This document shows positions 47,896 to 57,300 of a DNA stretch of 64,000 bases, in pieces. Within the stretch, counting starts at the first letter, position 1; each line of letters starts with the position of its first letter. Location of the stretch: NCBI RefSeq assembly GCF_007096885.1, contig NZ_VJNO01000037.1, positions 1 to 64,000 of the forward strand. Reading direction: 5' to 3'. A model generated the notes under the pieces. That model ran no database searches and was not told the DNA's origin. It was given only the letters and a program-made list of their open reading frames with translations. The DNA is from Streptomyces sp. 130 (GTDB lineage Bacteria > Actinomycetota > Actinomycetes > Streptomycetales > Streptomycetaceae). Made by a program: the position numbers and the translations under genes.

Positions 47896-48669
47896 TCACC
47901 CGGAATTCACCGTCACGGAACGCGGGTCGAAGCCGAAGGGGAGTTCCAGGCGGTGGGCGCGCATCAGGGGCTCGTCGCAGAGGAGGTCCTGGGTGCGGTC
48001 GTCGGCGGCGATGACCCCGTCGCTGAGGATGACCGCGCGGGGGCACAGCTCCAGCGCGTACGGGAGGTCGTGCGTGACCATCAGGACGGTGACGTCCAGG
48101 GAGCGCAGGATGTCGGCGAGTTCGCGCCGGGACGCCGGGTCCAGGTTGGAGGAGGGCTCGTCCAGGACGAGGATCTCGGGCCGCATGGCGAGGACCGTGG
48201 CGACGGCGACGCGGCGGCGCTGCCCGAAGGAGAGGTGGTGCGGCGGCCTGGCCGCGTACTCCTCCATGCCGACCCGCCCCAGCGCCTCCATGACCCGCTC
48301 CTCCAGCTCCGCGCCGCGCAGCCCGCCGGCGGCGGGTCCGAAGGCGACGTCCTCGCGGACGGTGGGCATGAAGAGCTGGTCGTCGGGGTCCTGGAAGACG
48401 ATGCCGACGCGGCGGCGGATCTCGGCCATGTTCCGCTTGTCGACCGGCAGTCCGGCGACCCGCACCGACCCGGCGCCCGCCTGCAGGATGCCGTTGAGGT
48501 GGAGGACCAGGGTCGTCTTGCCGGCGCCGTTCGGGCCGAGGAGCGCGACGCGTTCGCCGCGCCCGACGGTCAGGTCGACGCCGAAGAGCGCCTGGTGGCC
48601 GTCGGGATACGCGTACGCGAGGCCGCTGACCTCCAGGGAGGGCGGTACGGGGGCGGGGTCGGTGCTCAT
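47896..48669 (-). CDS. cbiO: ECF-type cobalt/nickel transporter ATPase
   Basis: The protein has 257 residues. Walker A L-L-G-P-N-G-A-G-K-T-T; Q loop F-Q-D-P-D-D-Q-L-F, which is diagnostic of CbiO/EcfA; signature L-S-F-G-Q-R-R-R-V-A; Walker B I-L-V-L-D-E-P-S-S-N-L-D. It energises metal uptake with the CbiMN and CbiQ proteins encoded upstream. Its ATG at 48667-48669 overlaps the cbiQ stop by 4 bases. The frame is open for 21 codons upstream, but that part lies within cbiQ. Confidence 0.94.
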   Translation of the reverse strand: MSTDPAPVPPSLEVSGLAYAYPDGHQALFGVDLTVGRGERVALLGPNGAGKTTLVLHLNGILQAGAGSVRVAGLPVDKRNMAEIRRRVGIVFQDPDDQLFMPTVREDVAFGPAAGGLRGAELEERVMEALGRVGMEEYAARPPHHLSFGQRRRVAVATVLAMRPEILVLDEPSSNLDPASRRELADILRSLDVTVLMVTHDLPYALELCPRAVILSDGVIAADDRTQDLLCDEPLMRAHRLELPFGFDPRSVTVNSG

Positions 48670-49427
48670 ACGGTCCATCCCACCAGACACACGGCGAGGG
48701 CGAGCAGCGGGAGGGCCGAGGCGTACGCCCACTGGGTGCGCGAGGCGGTCACCTCGTCGATGACGGGCATGGTGCCCGCGTAGCCCCGGCTGACCATCGC
48801 GAGGTGGACGCGTTCGCCTCGCTCGTAGGAGCGGATGAACAGGGCCCCGGCCGACTTGGCGAGGACGCCCCAGTGCCGTATGCCACGGGCCTCGAAGCCC
48901 CGGGAGCGGCGGGCGATGGACATGCGGCGCATCTCGTCGGTGATCACGTCGCCGTACCGGATCATGAAGGAGGCGATCTGCACGAGCAGCGGTGGCAGCT
49001 TCAGGCGCTGGAGGCCGAGCAGCAGTTCGCGCAGTTCGGTGGTGGAGGCGAGCAGCACGGAGGCGGCGACCCCGAGCGTGCCCTTGGCCAGCACGTTCCA
49101 GGCGCCCCAGAGGCCGGGGACGCTGACGGAGAGGCCGAGGACGTGGGTCTGCTCGCCGGGCACGACGAACGGCATGAGCACGGCGAACGCGACGAACGGC
49201 ACCTCGATCAGCAGCCGCTTGAGCAGGAAGCCGGCCGGGATGCGGGCGAGCGCGGTGACGCCCGCGATGAGCAGCGCGTAGAGCCCGAAGGCCCAGACGG
49301 CCTCGCGCGGGGTGGAGACGACGACCACGACGAAGCAGAACACGGCGGCGAGCTTGCAGTGCGGCGGCAGGTCGTGGACCGGTGAGTGCCCGTGCCGGTA
49401 GAGCTTGTGGGTGTGGCCGGCGCCCAT
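48666..49427 (-). CDS. cbiQ: ECF-type cobalt/nickel transporter T-component
   Basis: The protein has 253 residues with five to six transmembrane helices. The coupling-helix motifs are S-I-A-R-R-S-R-G-F-E-A-R-G near residue 170 and A-M-V-S-R-G-Y-A-G near 220; both match the A-R-G pattern of EcfT/CbiQ. An N-terminal H-S-P-V-H-D-L-P-P-H-C-K precedes the first helix. It links the ATPase to the substrate-binding CbiM. Its start is one base after the CbiM stop codon, so it is in the same operon. Confidence 0.93.
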   Translation of the reverse strand: MGAGHTHKLYRHGHSPVHDLPPHCKLAAVFCFVVVVVSTPREAVWAFGLYALLIAGVTALARIPAGFLLKRLLIEVPFVAFAVLMPFVVPGEQTHVLGLSVSVPGLWGAWNVLAKGTLGVAASVLLASTTELRELLLGLQRLKLPPLLVQIASFMIRYGDVITDEMRRMSIARRSRGFEARGIRHWGVLAKSAGALFIRSYERGERVHLAMVSRGYAGTMPVIDEVTASRTQWAYASALPLLALAVCLVGWTV

Positions 49428-49428
49428 G

Positions 49429-50487
49429 TCAGACCTTCTCCTCGGTGCGGGTGCCGGCCTCGCCCTGCGTACGGCGGCGGCGGGAGACCACGTAGAAGGC
49501 GCCGCTGCCCGCGACGAGGGTGGCGCCGACGCCGATCACGCCGGCGAGGCCGCCGGAGAGCCGGGCGTTGGAGACGTCCTTGACGCCGTAGTCGGCGAGC
49601 GGGGAGTCCGCGGTGGCGTGCTCCTTGGCCTCCTTGTCGATGCCCTTGTCGGCGGCGACCTTCTCCAGGCCGTCCGGGTCGGCGGAGGCGTAGAAGGAGA
49701 CGAACCCGGCCAGCACGAGGGCGGTGACCAGGCCGGTGACCCACAGGCCGCGGGTCGGGCGGTGCGCGGCGGGGGCGGGCTCGCGGGCGGGCGCCGGGGC
49801 GTCGACCAGTTCGCCGTCGACGCGGAGCTTGAGCGGGGCGGCGAGGCCCTTCGCGCCGTGGACCAGGTCGGGGCGGACGGCGACGACGGCGCCGACGGTG
49901 AGCGCGGTGATCAGGGCCTCGCCGATGCCGATGAGGACGTGGACGCCGCCCATGGCGGTGAGGACCTTGCCGATCGGGATGTCGGTGGTCCCGCCGATCC
50001 AGTAGATCAGCGTGAAGGCGCAGGCGGCGGCCGGTACGGAGACCAGCGCGGCGACGAAGGAGGCGGCGGTGACGGAGCGGCGGGTGCGCGGCAGCACGCC
50101 GAGCAGGCCGCGGAAGAGGGCGTAGGCGACGACGGTGGTGACGACGCCCATGTCGAGGATGTTGACGCCGAGCGCGGTGAGGCCGCCGTCGGCGAAGAGG
50201 ATGCCCTGCATCAGCAGCACGACGGATATGCAGAGCACACCCGTATACGGCCCGACGAGTATCGCCGCGAGCGCCCCGCCGAGCAGGTGGCCGCTGGTGC
50301 CGGCGGCGACGGGGAAGTTCAGCATCTGCACGGCGAAGATGAAGGCGGCGACGAGCCCGGCCAGCGGCGCGGTGCGCTCGTCCAGTTCGCGCCGGGCCCC
50401 CTTCAGGCTGACGGCGACGGCACCGGCGGCGACGACGCCCGCGACGGCGGAGACGGGTGCGTTGATGAATCCGTCGGGTACATGCAT
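49429..50487 (-). CDS. cbiM: Fused CbiM-CbiN cobalt/nickel substrate component
   Basis: The protein has 352 residues. It begins M-H-V-P-D-G-F-I; the N-terminal Met-His provides the metal-binding loop of CbiM/NikM. About seven helices follow in residues 10-215. A Pro/Ala linker leads to a further helix (V-T-G-L-V-T-A-L-V-L-A-G-F-V-S-F-Y), an extracellular segment with D-S-P-L-A-D-Y-G-V and a last helix, which corresponds to CbiN. Cobalt versus nickel cannot be read. ATG at 50485-50487 exposes the His-2 as required. It is the first gene of cbiMN-Q-O. Confidence 0.93.
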   Translation of the reverse strand: MHVPDGFINAPVSAVAGVVAAGAVAVSLKGARRELDERTAPLAGLVAAFIFAVQMLNFPVAAGTSGHLLGGALAAILVGPYTGVLCISVVLLMQGILFADGGLTALGVNILDMGVVTTVVAYALFRGLLGVLPRTRRSVTAASFVAALVSVPAAACAFTLIYWIGGTTDIPIGKVLTAMGGVHVLIGIGEALITALTVGAVVAVRPDLVHGAKGLAAPLKLRVDGELVDAPAPAREPAPAAHRPTRGLWVTGLVTALVLAGFVSFYASADPDGLEKVAADKGIDKEAKEHATADSPLADYGVKDVSNARLSGGLAGVIGVGATLVAGSGAFYVVSRRRRTQGEAGTRTEEKV

Positions 50488-50687
50488 GGGGGGAGGCTCC
50501 GCTTCCTGCGTTCTCGCGTTGACGCGCCGGGTGCGCGGGGTCGTGAACCTCTCAATGATAGGTCCTTGTTGCGAAACGTTCGCAAGAGCGCGTCCCCCAC
50601 AACTACAAATGGCTCCCATAATGCCCTTTACGCAAAATATGGGACATTAGATGACAAAGTTCCAGAAGCAGGATGGAGAGTCGGTCC
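50488..50687. promoter_or_regulatory. cbiM/SsgA-like divergent control region with two inverted repeats
   Basis: TTGCGAA-ACG-TTCGCAA (50569-50585) is a perfect palindrome resembling Fur-family metalloregulator boxes such as Nur. CCCATA-N17-TATGGG (50615-50643) encloses an AT-rich stretch and sits nearer the SsgA-like gene. The 200-base gap is unusually AT-rich for this DNA. It is too short and lacks the conserved parts of a cobalamin riboswitch. Confidence 0.65.
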
Positions 50688-51059
50688 ATGCCCCCCGTGA
50701 TCCATGACCATGCCCGTGCCCGGCTCGTCACCGACGCCCGCGACCTGCCCGTCGTCCCGGTCGAGCTGCGGTTCGACGGCGCGGACTCCCCCGCGACGAT
50801 CCGCATCGCCTACCCGGGCGGCACCGAGTGGGCCGTCGAGCGCGAGCTCCTGGAACGCGGACTGCGCTACCCGGTCGAGCAGGACGGCTGGCGGATATGG
50901 CCGTGCGGCAGGGTGCAGGTGGTGGTGGAGCGGCACGAGGCGGCCGGCGTCGACATCGTCCAGTTCGACTGCGCCCCGCTGGTCCGCTTCCTGCGCCGTA
51001 CGCACCACGAGGCACCGCAGCCGGAGTCGCCGCAGCCGGAGACCGCGGCCCGGACCTGA
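50688..51059 (+). CDS. SsgA-like sporulation/cell division protein
   Basis: The protein has 123 residues. The SALP family pattern is clear: P-V-V-P-V-E-L-R-F-D, I-R-I-A-Y-P-G-G-T-E-W-A-V-E-R-E-L-L-E-R-G-L, then V-D-I-V-Q-F-D-C-A-P-L-V-R-F-L-R-R-T. SALPs are confined to sporulating actinomycetes and guide septum placement, peptidoglycan turnover or spore separation. ATG at 50688 was preferred to ATG 50673 because GGAGAG lies 8 bases before it. S. coelicolor ssgE (SCO3158) lies, from memory, next to PBP and cobalt-transport genes, so this may be ssgE; not verified. A strong terminator follows. Confidence 0.85.
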   Translation: MPPVIHDHARARLVTDARDLPVVPVELRFDGADSPATIRIAYPGGTEWAVERELLERGLRYPVEQDGWRIWPCGRVQVVVERHEAAGVDIVQFDCAPLVRFLRRTHHEAPQPESPQPETAART

Positions 51060-51064
51060 CATGC

Positions 51065-51101
51065 CGAGAGCCCCCGTGCACACCGTGCACGGGGGCTCTC
51101 G
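51065..51101 (+). terminator. 17-bp stem terminator after SsgA-like gene
   Basis: CGAGAGCCCCCGTGCAC (51065-51081), loop ACC, then its exact complement (51085-51101). It is five bases beyond the stop codon and is the most stable hairpin of its size in the window. Confidence 0.88.
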
Positions 51102-51188
51102 CCGCCCCGGCCCCCCGTCCCCACAGGCAACCGGGCTCCCGGGGCCGCGCACCGCTCGGACGCGGCCCCGGAGTTCGGTCCGCGCGGG

Positions 51189-51239
51189 TCACACGCGGAC
51201 CGGGTTCACACGCGGACCGGGCTCACACGCGGACCAGCT
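51189..51239. repeat. Three 17-base repeats covering the MMPL gene 3' end
   Basis: TCACACGCGGACCGGGT and close variants start at 51189, 51206 and 51223. The third copy is the stop codon and last codons of the MMPL gene. The first two lie beyond the stop, each with a TGA in phase with the duplication. Confidence 0.85.
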
Positions 51240-53451
51240 CGCGCTCGCCGCCGGACTCCGGGCCGGCGTCGCCGGACGACGGCTCGTCCAGCTCCTTGCG
51301 CAGGCCCTCGCCCTCGACGTCCACGTTGGGCAGCACGCGGTCCAGCCAGCGCGGCAGCCACCAGGCGCGCTTGCCGAGCAGCGCCAGGACGGCGGGCACG
51401 ATCGCCATGCGCACGACGAACGCGTCGAAGAAGACGGCGATCGCCAGCGAGAAGCCGATCATCTTGATCATCTGCTCGCTGGAGCCGATGAACCCGGAGA
51501 ACACCGCGATCATGATCACGGCGGCGGCCGTGACGACCCGCGCCCCGTGCCGGAAGCCGGTGACGACGGCCTGGCCGGGCTTCTCGCCGTGGACGTACGC
51601 CTCACGCATCCGCGTGACGAGGAAGACCTCGTAGTCCATCGCGAGGCCGAAGACCATGCCCACCATGAAGATCGGCATCATCGACATGATCGGACCGGTC
51701 TGCTCGACCCCGAAGAGCGAGCCGAGCCAGCCCCACTGGAAGACCGCGACGACCGCGCCCAGGGCCGCGACGACCGAGAGCAGGAAGCCGAGCGCCGCCT
51801 TCAGCGGCACCAGCACCGACCGGAAGACCACCATCAGCAGCAGGAAGGCGAGGCCGACCACGAGCGCCAGGTAGGGCAGCAGCGCGTCGTTCATCTTCTG
51901 CGAGAAGTCGATGTTCATCGCGGTGGAGCCGGTGACCAGCACCTCGGCGCCGGTGTCGGACTTGATGTCCTCGCCCGCGTCGCGGATCGCGTGGACCACG
52001 TTCTCCGTCTCGACGGAGCTGGGGCGGTCCTTCGGGACGACGGTGATCATCGCCGCGTCGCCGGCCTTGTTGAACGAGGCCGGGGTGACGGCGACGACGC
52101 CCTTGATCCCGGCGATCTCGTCGCCGACCTGCTTGGCCGCGGCCTTGCCGTCCGCGCTGTGCTCGGTGTCCACGACGACGAGCAGCGGGCCGTTGAAACC
52201 GGGGCCGAAGCCGTCGGAGAGCAGGTCGTAGGCGCGGCGCTGGGTGGTGCTGGTGGGCTGGGAGCCGTCGTCCGGCAGGCCCATCTCCAGCGACGCGGCC
52301 GGTACGGCGATCGCGCCGAGGCCCAGGACGCCGACGAGCAGCACCCAGACCGGCTTGCGCAGCACGAACCGGGCCCAGCGGGTGCCCATGTTCACCTTCG
52401 CCTCGGGCTTGTCCGCCGCGTCGGCGGCCTTGCGCGCCTTGCGGCCCACGATGCGCTTGCCCACGAAGCCCAGCATGGCCGGGACGAGGGTGAGGGCGAT
52501 GAGCACGGCGATGGCGACCGTGCCGGCCGCGGCGAGGCCCATCTTCGTCAGCATCGGGATGTTGACGACGGCCAGACCGGCCAGGGCGATGACCACGGTG
52601 AGCCCGGCGAAGACGACCGCGGACCCGGCCGTGCCGACCGCCCGGCCCGCCGCCTCCTCGCGTTCCCGGCCCTCGGCCAGCTCGGCGCGGTAGCGGGAGA
52701 CGATGAACAGCGCGTAGTCGATGCCGACCGCGAGGCCGATCATCATCGCGAGCATGGAGGTGGTGCTGCCCAGGTCGAGCACGTTGGCCAGGGCGGTGAT
52801 CGTGGAGACGCCGATGCCGACCCCGATCAGGGCGGTGAGCAGCGGCAGCCCGGCCGCGATGAGCGAGCCGAAGGTGATGAGGAGCACCACGGCGGCCAGC
52901 GCGATGCCGATGATCTCGGTGGCGCCGGTCTCCGGCATCACCTGGAGCGCGTCACCGCCGATCTCCACGGTCATCCCGCTCTTCTGGGCGTGGGTGCCCG
53001 CCTCCTCCAGCGCGTCCCGGGTGTCGTCGGTCAGCTCCATCGAGTTGACCTTGTACGAGACCGAGATGTACGCGGTGGAGCCGTTCTTGGAGACGGCGTT
53101 GCCGGTGTACGGGTCGGTGACCGAGGCGATCTGGTCGGAGCCGTCCTTCAGCTCCCGGGTGATCTTGTTGACCTCGGCCTTGTTGGCCGCGTCCGTCACC
53201 TTCTCGCCCTCGGGGGCCTTGAAGACGACGCGCGCGGTCGCGCCGTCGGCGCTGGCGGCCGGGAAGCGCTGTTCCAGCAGGTCGAAGGCCTTCTGGGCCT
53301 CCGTACCGGGGATGGAGAAGGAACTGGAGGTCGCGGTGGCTGCGGAGGACGCGCCGAACCCGGCGAGCGCCAGCAGTGCCACCCAGATCAGGGCGACATA
53401 GCGGCGGCGCCGGAAGGCGAGCCGTCCGAGCTTGTAGAGGAATGTGGCCAC
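51223..53451 (-). CDS. MMPL-family (RND) transporter
   Basis: The protein has 742 residues with twelve helices: one, then a large extracellular domain, five more helices, a second extracellular domain and six helices. The two proton-relay motifs are G-L-A-V-G-I-D-Y-A-L-F-I-V-S-R-Y and G-L-A-M-D-Y-E-V-F-L-V-T-R-M-R-E. MMPL proteins in actinobacteria export lipids, siderophores or antibiotics. The start is GTG 53449-53451. The upstream TetR gene on the same strand, with paired operators, probably controls this gene. Three 17-base copies of the 3' end are present. Confidence 0.93.
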   Translation of the reverse strand: MATFLYKLGRLAFRRRRYVALIWVALLALAGFGASSAATATSSSFSIPGTEAQKAFDLLEQRFPAASADGATARVVFKAPEGEKVTDAANKAEVNKITRELKDGSDQIASVTDPYTGNAVSKNGSTAYISVSYKVNSMELTDDTRDALEEAGTHAQKSGMTVEIGGDALQVMPETGATEIIGIALAAVVLLITFGSLIAAGLPLLTALIGVGIGVSTITALANVLDLGSTTSMLAMMIGLAVGIDYALFIVSRYRAELAEGREREEAAGRAVGTAGSAVVFAGLTVVIALAGLAVVNIPMLTKMGLAAAGTVAIAVLIALTLVPAMLGFVGKRIVGRKARKAADAADKPEAKVNMGTRWARFVLRKPVWVLLVGVLGLGAIAVPAASLEMGLPDDGSQPTSTTQRRAYDLLSDGFGPGFNGPLLVVVDTEHSADGKAAAKQVGDEIAGIKGVVAVTPASFNKAGDAAMITVVPKDRPSSVETENVVHAIRDAGEDIKSDTGAEVLVTGSTAMNIDFSQKMNDALLPYLALVVGLAFLLLMVVFRSVLVPLKAALGFLLSVVAALGAVVAVFQWGWLGSLFGVEQTGPIMSMMPIFMVGMVFGLAMDYEVFLVTRMREAYVHGEKPGQAVVTGFRHGARVVTAAAVIMIAVFSGFIGSSEQMIKMIGFSLAIAVFFDAFVVRMAIVPAVLALLGKRAWWLPRWLDRVLPNVDVEGEGLRKELDEPSSGDAGPESGGERELVRV

Positions 53452-53576
53452 GGAGGCGTACTCCCGGTCAGGTCGTTGAGTGGAAATGGGCGTGAGGAAC
53501 CAGCCCGACGACGAGAGCGGCGTGTCAGGTGGGGCTTGGGGAGGGGCCGTACGGAAAAGCGCGGGGACCTGGAAGG

Positions 53577-54149
53577 TCAGGCTCCGAGAGCGGGGAGGAT
53601 CACGGAGTCGACGTAGTCGAGGAGGAATGCCTGGTCGACGGGGCGGTCCTCGACCAGCTGCCGAGTGGCGAAGGCGCCGATCAGCATGTGCGTTACGTAT
53701 CTGAGCGCCGGATTGTCCGGGCTCACCTCTCCCCGGTCCACGGCCCGGCGCAGCAGCGTGTCGAGACCGGTCATCTCCGGTTCGACGAGCAGTTCGCGCA
53801 GGGCCTGCAGGAGGTCGGGGTTGTTGTGGACGGCATGGCTCAGACCCCGCATCAGCGCGGCGTCCTTCTCCATCTGACAGTCGTCACTGCGGCTGAGGAC
53901 GGCGTGGAAGTCACCGCGCAGCGAGCCGGTGTCGACGTCGCCGATGGTGCCGGGTTTGTTGTGCCGGAGGGCCGTGACGACGAGCGCCGGCTTGCTCCCC
54001 CACTGGCGGTAGAGGGTGGCCTTGCTGGAATGCGTACGGGCGGCGACGGCGTCCATCGTGAGGGCGTCGTAGCCGACTTCGCGGAGCAGGTCGAGCACGG
54101 CGGCGTACAGCTCGCTCTCACGCTCGGGCGTGAGCCGTGTGCGTGCCAT
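53577..54149 (-). CDS. TetR-family regulator
   Basis: The protein has 190 residues. The N-terminal helix-turn-helix is Y-A-A-V-L-D-L-L-R-E-V-G-Y-D-A-L-T-M-D-A-V-A, then T-H-S-S-K-A-T-L-Y-R-Q-W. The C-terminal helical domain has the TetR_C pattern (L-R-G-D-F-H-A-V-L, L-L-R-R-A-V-D-R-G-E-V). The ATG at 54147-54149 follows AGGAGGT. Two palindromes lie between it and the divergent tricorn-type gene. It lies 126 bases upstream of the MMPL gene on the same strand and likely represses both itself and the exporter. Confidence 0.92.
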   Translation of the reverse strand: MARTRLTPERESELYAAVLDLLREVGYDALTMDAVAARTHSSKATLYRQWGSKPALVVTALRHNKPGTIGDVDTGSLRGDFHAVLSRSDDCQMEKDAALMRGLSHAVHNNPDLLQALRELLVEPEMTGLDTLLRRAVDRGEVSPDNPALRYVTHMLIGAFATRQLVEDRPVDQAFLLDYVDSVILPALGA

Positions 54150-54179
54150 GGTTCGACCTCCTGTCCGATGAATCATCGA

Positions 54180-54243
54180 ACGAAACCGTTTCGTACAGCA
54201 GAACGGTACCCCGGCCGCCGAGCGAAACGAAACGGTTTCGTTT
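54180..54243. promoter_or_regulatory. Two TetR operators
   Basis: ACGAAAC-C-GTTTCGT (54180-54194) and AAACGAAAC-G-GTTTCGTTT (54225-54243) are near-identical palindromes whose centres are 47 bases apart. They lie upstream of the TetR gene and may also affect the divergent protease gene at 54313. Confidence 0.8.
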
Positions 54244-54312
54244 GTGGCTCGCACCACAAAAGGCAGGCCGCTCTGAGTTGCCGCACCCCCTTCGCGCGGA
54301 AAGCATTGGGGG

Positions 54313-57300
54313 GTGAGTGACGACGTCTCGTATCTCCGGTTCCCGCACCTCCACGAGGATCTGCTCTGCTTCGTGGCCGAGGACGACCTCTGGGTCGCCC
54401 CGCTCGCCGCCGAGGGGGAGCGCCCCGGCCGGGCCTGGCGGATCACCGCCGACCGGACCAGAGCCGGCCACCCCCGGTTCTCGCCCGACGGGACCCGGAT
54501 CGCTTACACGTCGTGGCGCAGCCTCGACCCGGAGATCCACCTCGCCCCGGTCGCCGGCGGACCGTCCCGCCGGCTCACCTACTGGGGCTCCACCGACACC
54601 CGGGTCTGCGGCTGGACGCCCGACCCCGGCGACGCGGCGCAGATCCTCGCCGTCTCCTCGCACAACCAGCCGTTCTCCTACTTCTCCTGGGCCTACAGCG
54701 TCCCCACCGACGGCAGCCCCGGCGGCAAGCTCCCCTGGGGCCCGGTCACCGACATCGCGATCGCCGACATCGGGGACGAGCGCCGCACCCTGCTGCTCAC
54801 CGGCACCCCGCCGCACGAACCGGCGGCCTGGAAGCGCTACCGGGGCGGGGCCATGGGCCGGCTGTGGCTGCACGGCGAGCGGCTGCTCCCGGACATCGGC
54901 GGGCACCTCGACACCCCGATGTTCGTGGGCGGCCGGATCGCGTTCCTCTCCGACCACGAGGGCGTCGGCAACCTCTACTCCTGCCGCCCCGACGGCACGG
55001 ACCTGCGCCGCCACACCGACCACGACGCGTTCTACGCCCGGCACGCGGCGAGCGACGGGCGCCGCGTGGTCTACCAGTGCGCGGGCGGGCTGTGGCTCGT
55101 GGACGACCTGGAGACGCCCGACGCCGTGCCCCGGAAGCTGGAGGTCCGGCTCGGCGGCCCGCGCTCCGGACGGCGTACGTACCAGGTGCCGGCGTCGAGC
55201 CATGTGGACGCGGTGTCCGTGGACGAGACGGGCCGGGCGAGCGCCGTCTCGGTACGCGGCAGTCTCTACTGGCTCACCCACCGCGACGGGCCCGCCCGCA
55301 CCATCTCGGACACCCCGGGGGTGCGGGTGCGGCTGCCGGAGATGCTGGGCAGCGGGGGCCAGGTCGCCTACGTCACCGACGCGGAGGGCGAGGACGCGGT
55401 CGAGATCGCCCAGCTGCCGCGCGCCAGCGGCGACCGTCCCGCGCGCCGCCTCGCGTGGGGCCGGATCGGCCGGGTCCAGGAGCTGGTCTCCGACCCGGAC
55501 GGCGAACGCCTCGCCATCGCCACGCACGACGGCCGGCTGCTGCTCCTGGACACCGGCGAGGAGACGTCCACCGGCGAGCCGGCCGAGCTGATCCGGTCCG
55601 TCAACGGGCCCGTCCGCGACCTGGCGTTCTCCCCGGACGGCGCCTGGCTGACCTGGTCGCACCCGGGCATCGGCCGCTCCCTGCGCAAGATCAAGCTGGC
55701 CCGGATCGGCGGTCCGGGCGAGCCGGTGATCGTGGACGTCACCAACGGCCGCTTCGAGGACGAGAACCCGGTCTTCACCGGCGACGGCCGCTATCTGGCC
55801 TTCCTGTCCTGGCGCGGCTTCGACCCGGTGTACGACGTCCACACCGGCGACCTGTCCTTCCCGCTCGGCTGCCGCCCCTACCTGGTGCCGCTCTCGTCGG
55901 CGACCCCGTCCCCCTTCGCCCTGCTCCCGGACGGCCGGCCGGCGGCGGGCGGCCTGGACCCGGTCGACTCGGCCGAGGCGGGGATGACGGAGGGGTCCAC
56001 GGTCACCGTCGAGTTCGAAGGGCTGCAGAGCCGGGTCACGCCGTTCCCGGTCTCCGCCTCGAAGTACTCCGCGCTGGCGCCGGTCAGCGGCGGCGGCCTG
56101 GTGTGGCTGCGCTGGCCGATCTCCGGGGCGCTCGGCGAGACCTTCGCCAACCCGGCGGACATGTCGGGCCGGCCGACCCTGGAGCACTTCAACATCGCCA
56201 AGGCGAAGAAGACCGAACTCGTGGGCCACCTCGACTGGTTCGAGGTCAGCGGCGACGCCTCCCGGCTGGTCGTGATGGACGACGGCGAACTGCGCGCGGT
56301 CCCCGCCACGGAGCCCGGCGACAACGACTCGACCGTCTTCCTGGACCTGCGCCGCATCCTGCACGAGGTGGACCCGGCGGCGGAGTGGCGCCAGGCCTAC
56401 GACGAGGCGGGCCGCATCACCCGCTCGTACTTCTGGGAGCCGGACATGTGCGGCATCGACTGGCAGGGGGTCCTGGACCAGTACCGCCCGCTGGTCGAAC
56501 GCGTCGCCACACCCGACGAGTTCGCGGACCTGCTCCGTGAGGTGCTGGGCGAGCTGGGCACCTCGCACGCCTACGTGTCACCCGCGCGCCGCAACGAGGG
56601 CCCGCCGCACTACCAGCGCGCGATCGGCCTGCTCGGCGCCAACTTCGCCTGCCGGGACGGGGACTGGACCCTGCTGCGCATCCTGCCCGGCGACTCCTCG
56701 GACTCCAAGGCGCGTTCCCCGCTGGCCGGCACGGGAATCCGCGAGGGGGCGGTGCTGACCCATGTGGACGGCCGCCCGGTGGACCCGGTCGCCGGGCCCT
56801 ACCCCCTGCTCGCGGCGGCGGGCGGTACGACGGTCGAGCTGACCTTCCGCCCGGCGGAGGGCGGGGGCCGCCCGCGCCGCATCGCGATCGTGCCCCTCAT
56901 CGACGAACGCCCCCTGCGCTACCAGGACTGGGTCGCCAAGCGCCGCGAGGTGGTCCGGGAACTGAGCGGGGGGCGGTGCGGCTACCTCCACATCCCCGAC
57001 ATGGGCGGTTCCGGCTGGGCGCAGTTCAACCGGGACCTGCGCATGGAGGTCTCCCGCCCCGCGCTGATCGTGGACGTGCGCGGCAACGCCGGCGGCCACA
57101 TCAGCGAGCTGGTCGTGGAGAAGCTCACCCGTACGATCCTGGGCTGGGACCTGACCCGCGACGCCCAGCCGGTGAGCTACGCCTCCAACGCCCCCCGGGG
57201 CCCCGTCGTCGCCCTGGCCGACGAGGCGACCTCGTCCGACGGGGACATGATCACGGCCGCGTTCCGGCTGCTGAAGCTGGGCCCGGTCGTCGGCCAGCGC

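Noticed and set aside
50488..50687. Cobalamin riboswitch upstream of the cobalt transporter genes
   Set aside because: The region is only 200 bases, divided between two divergent promoters, and I see no B12-box-like conserved segment.
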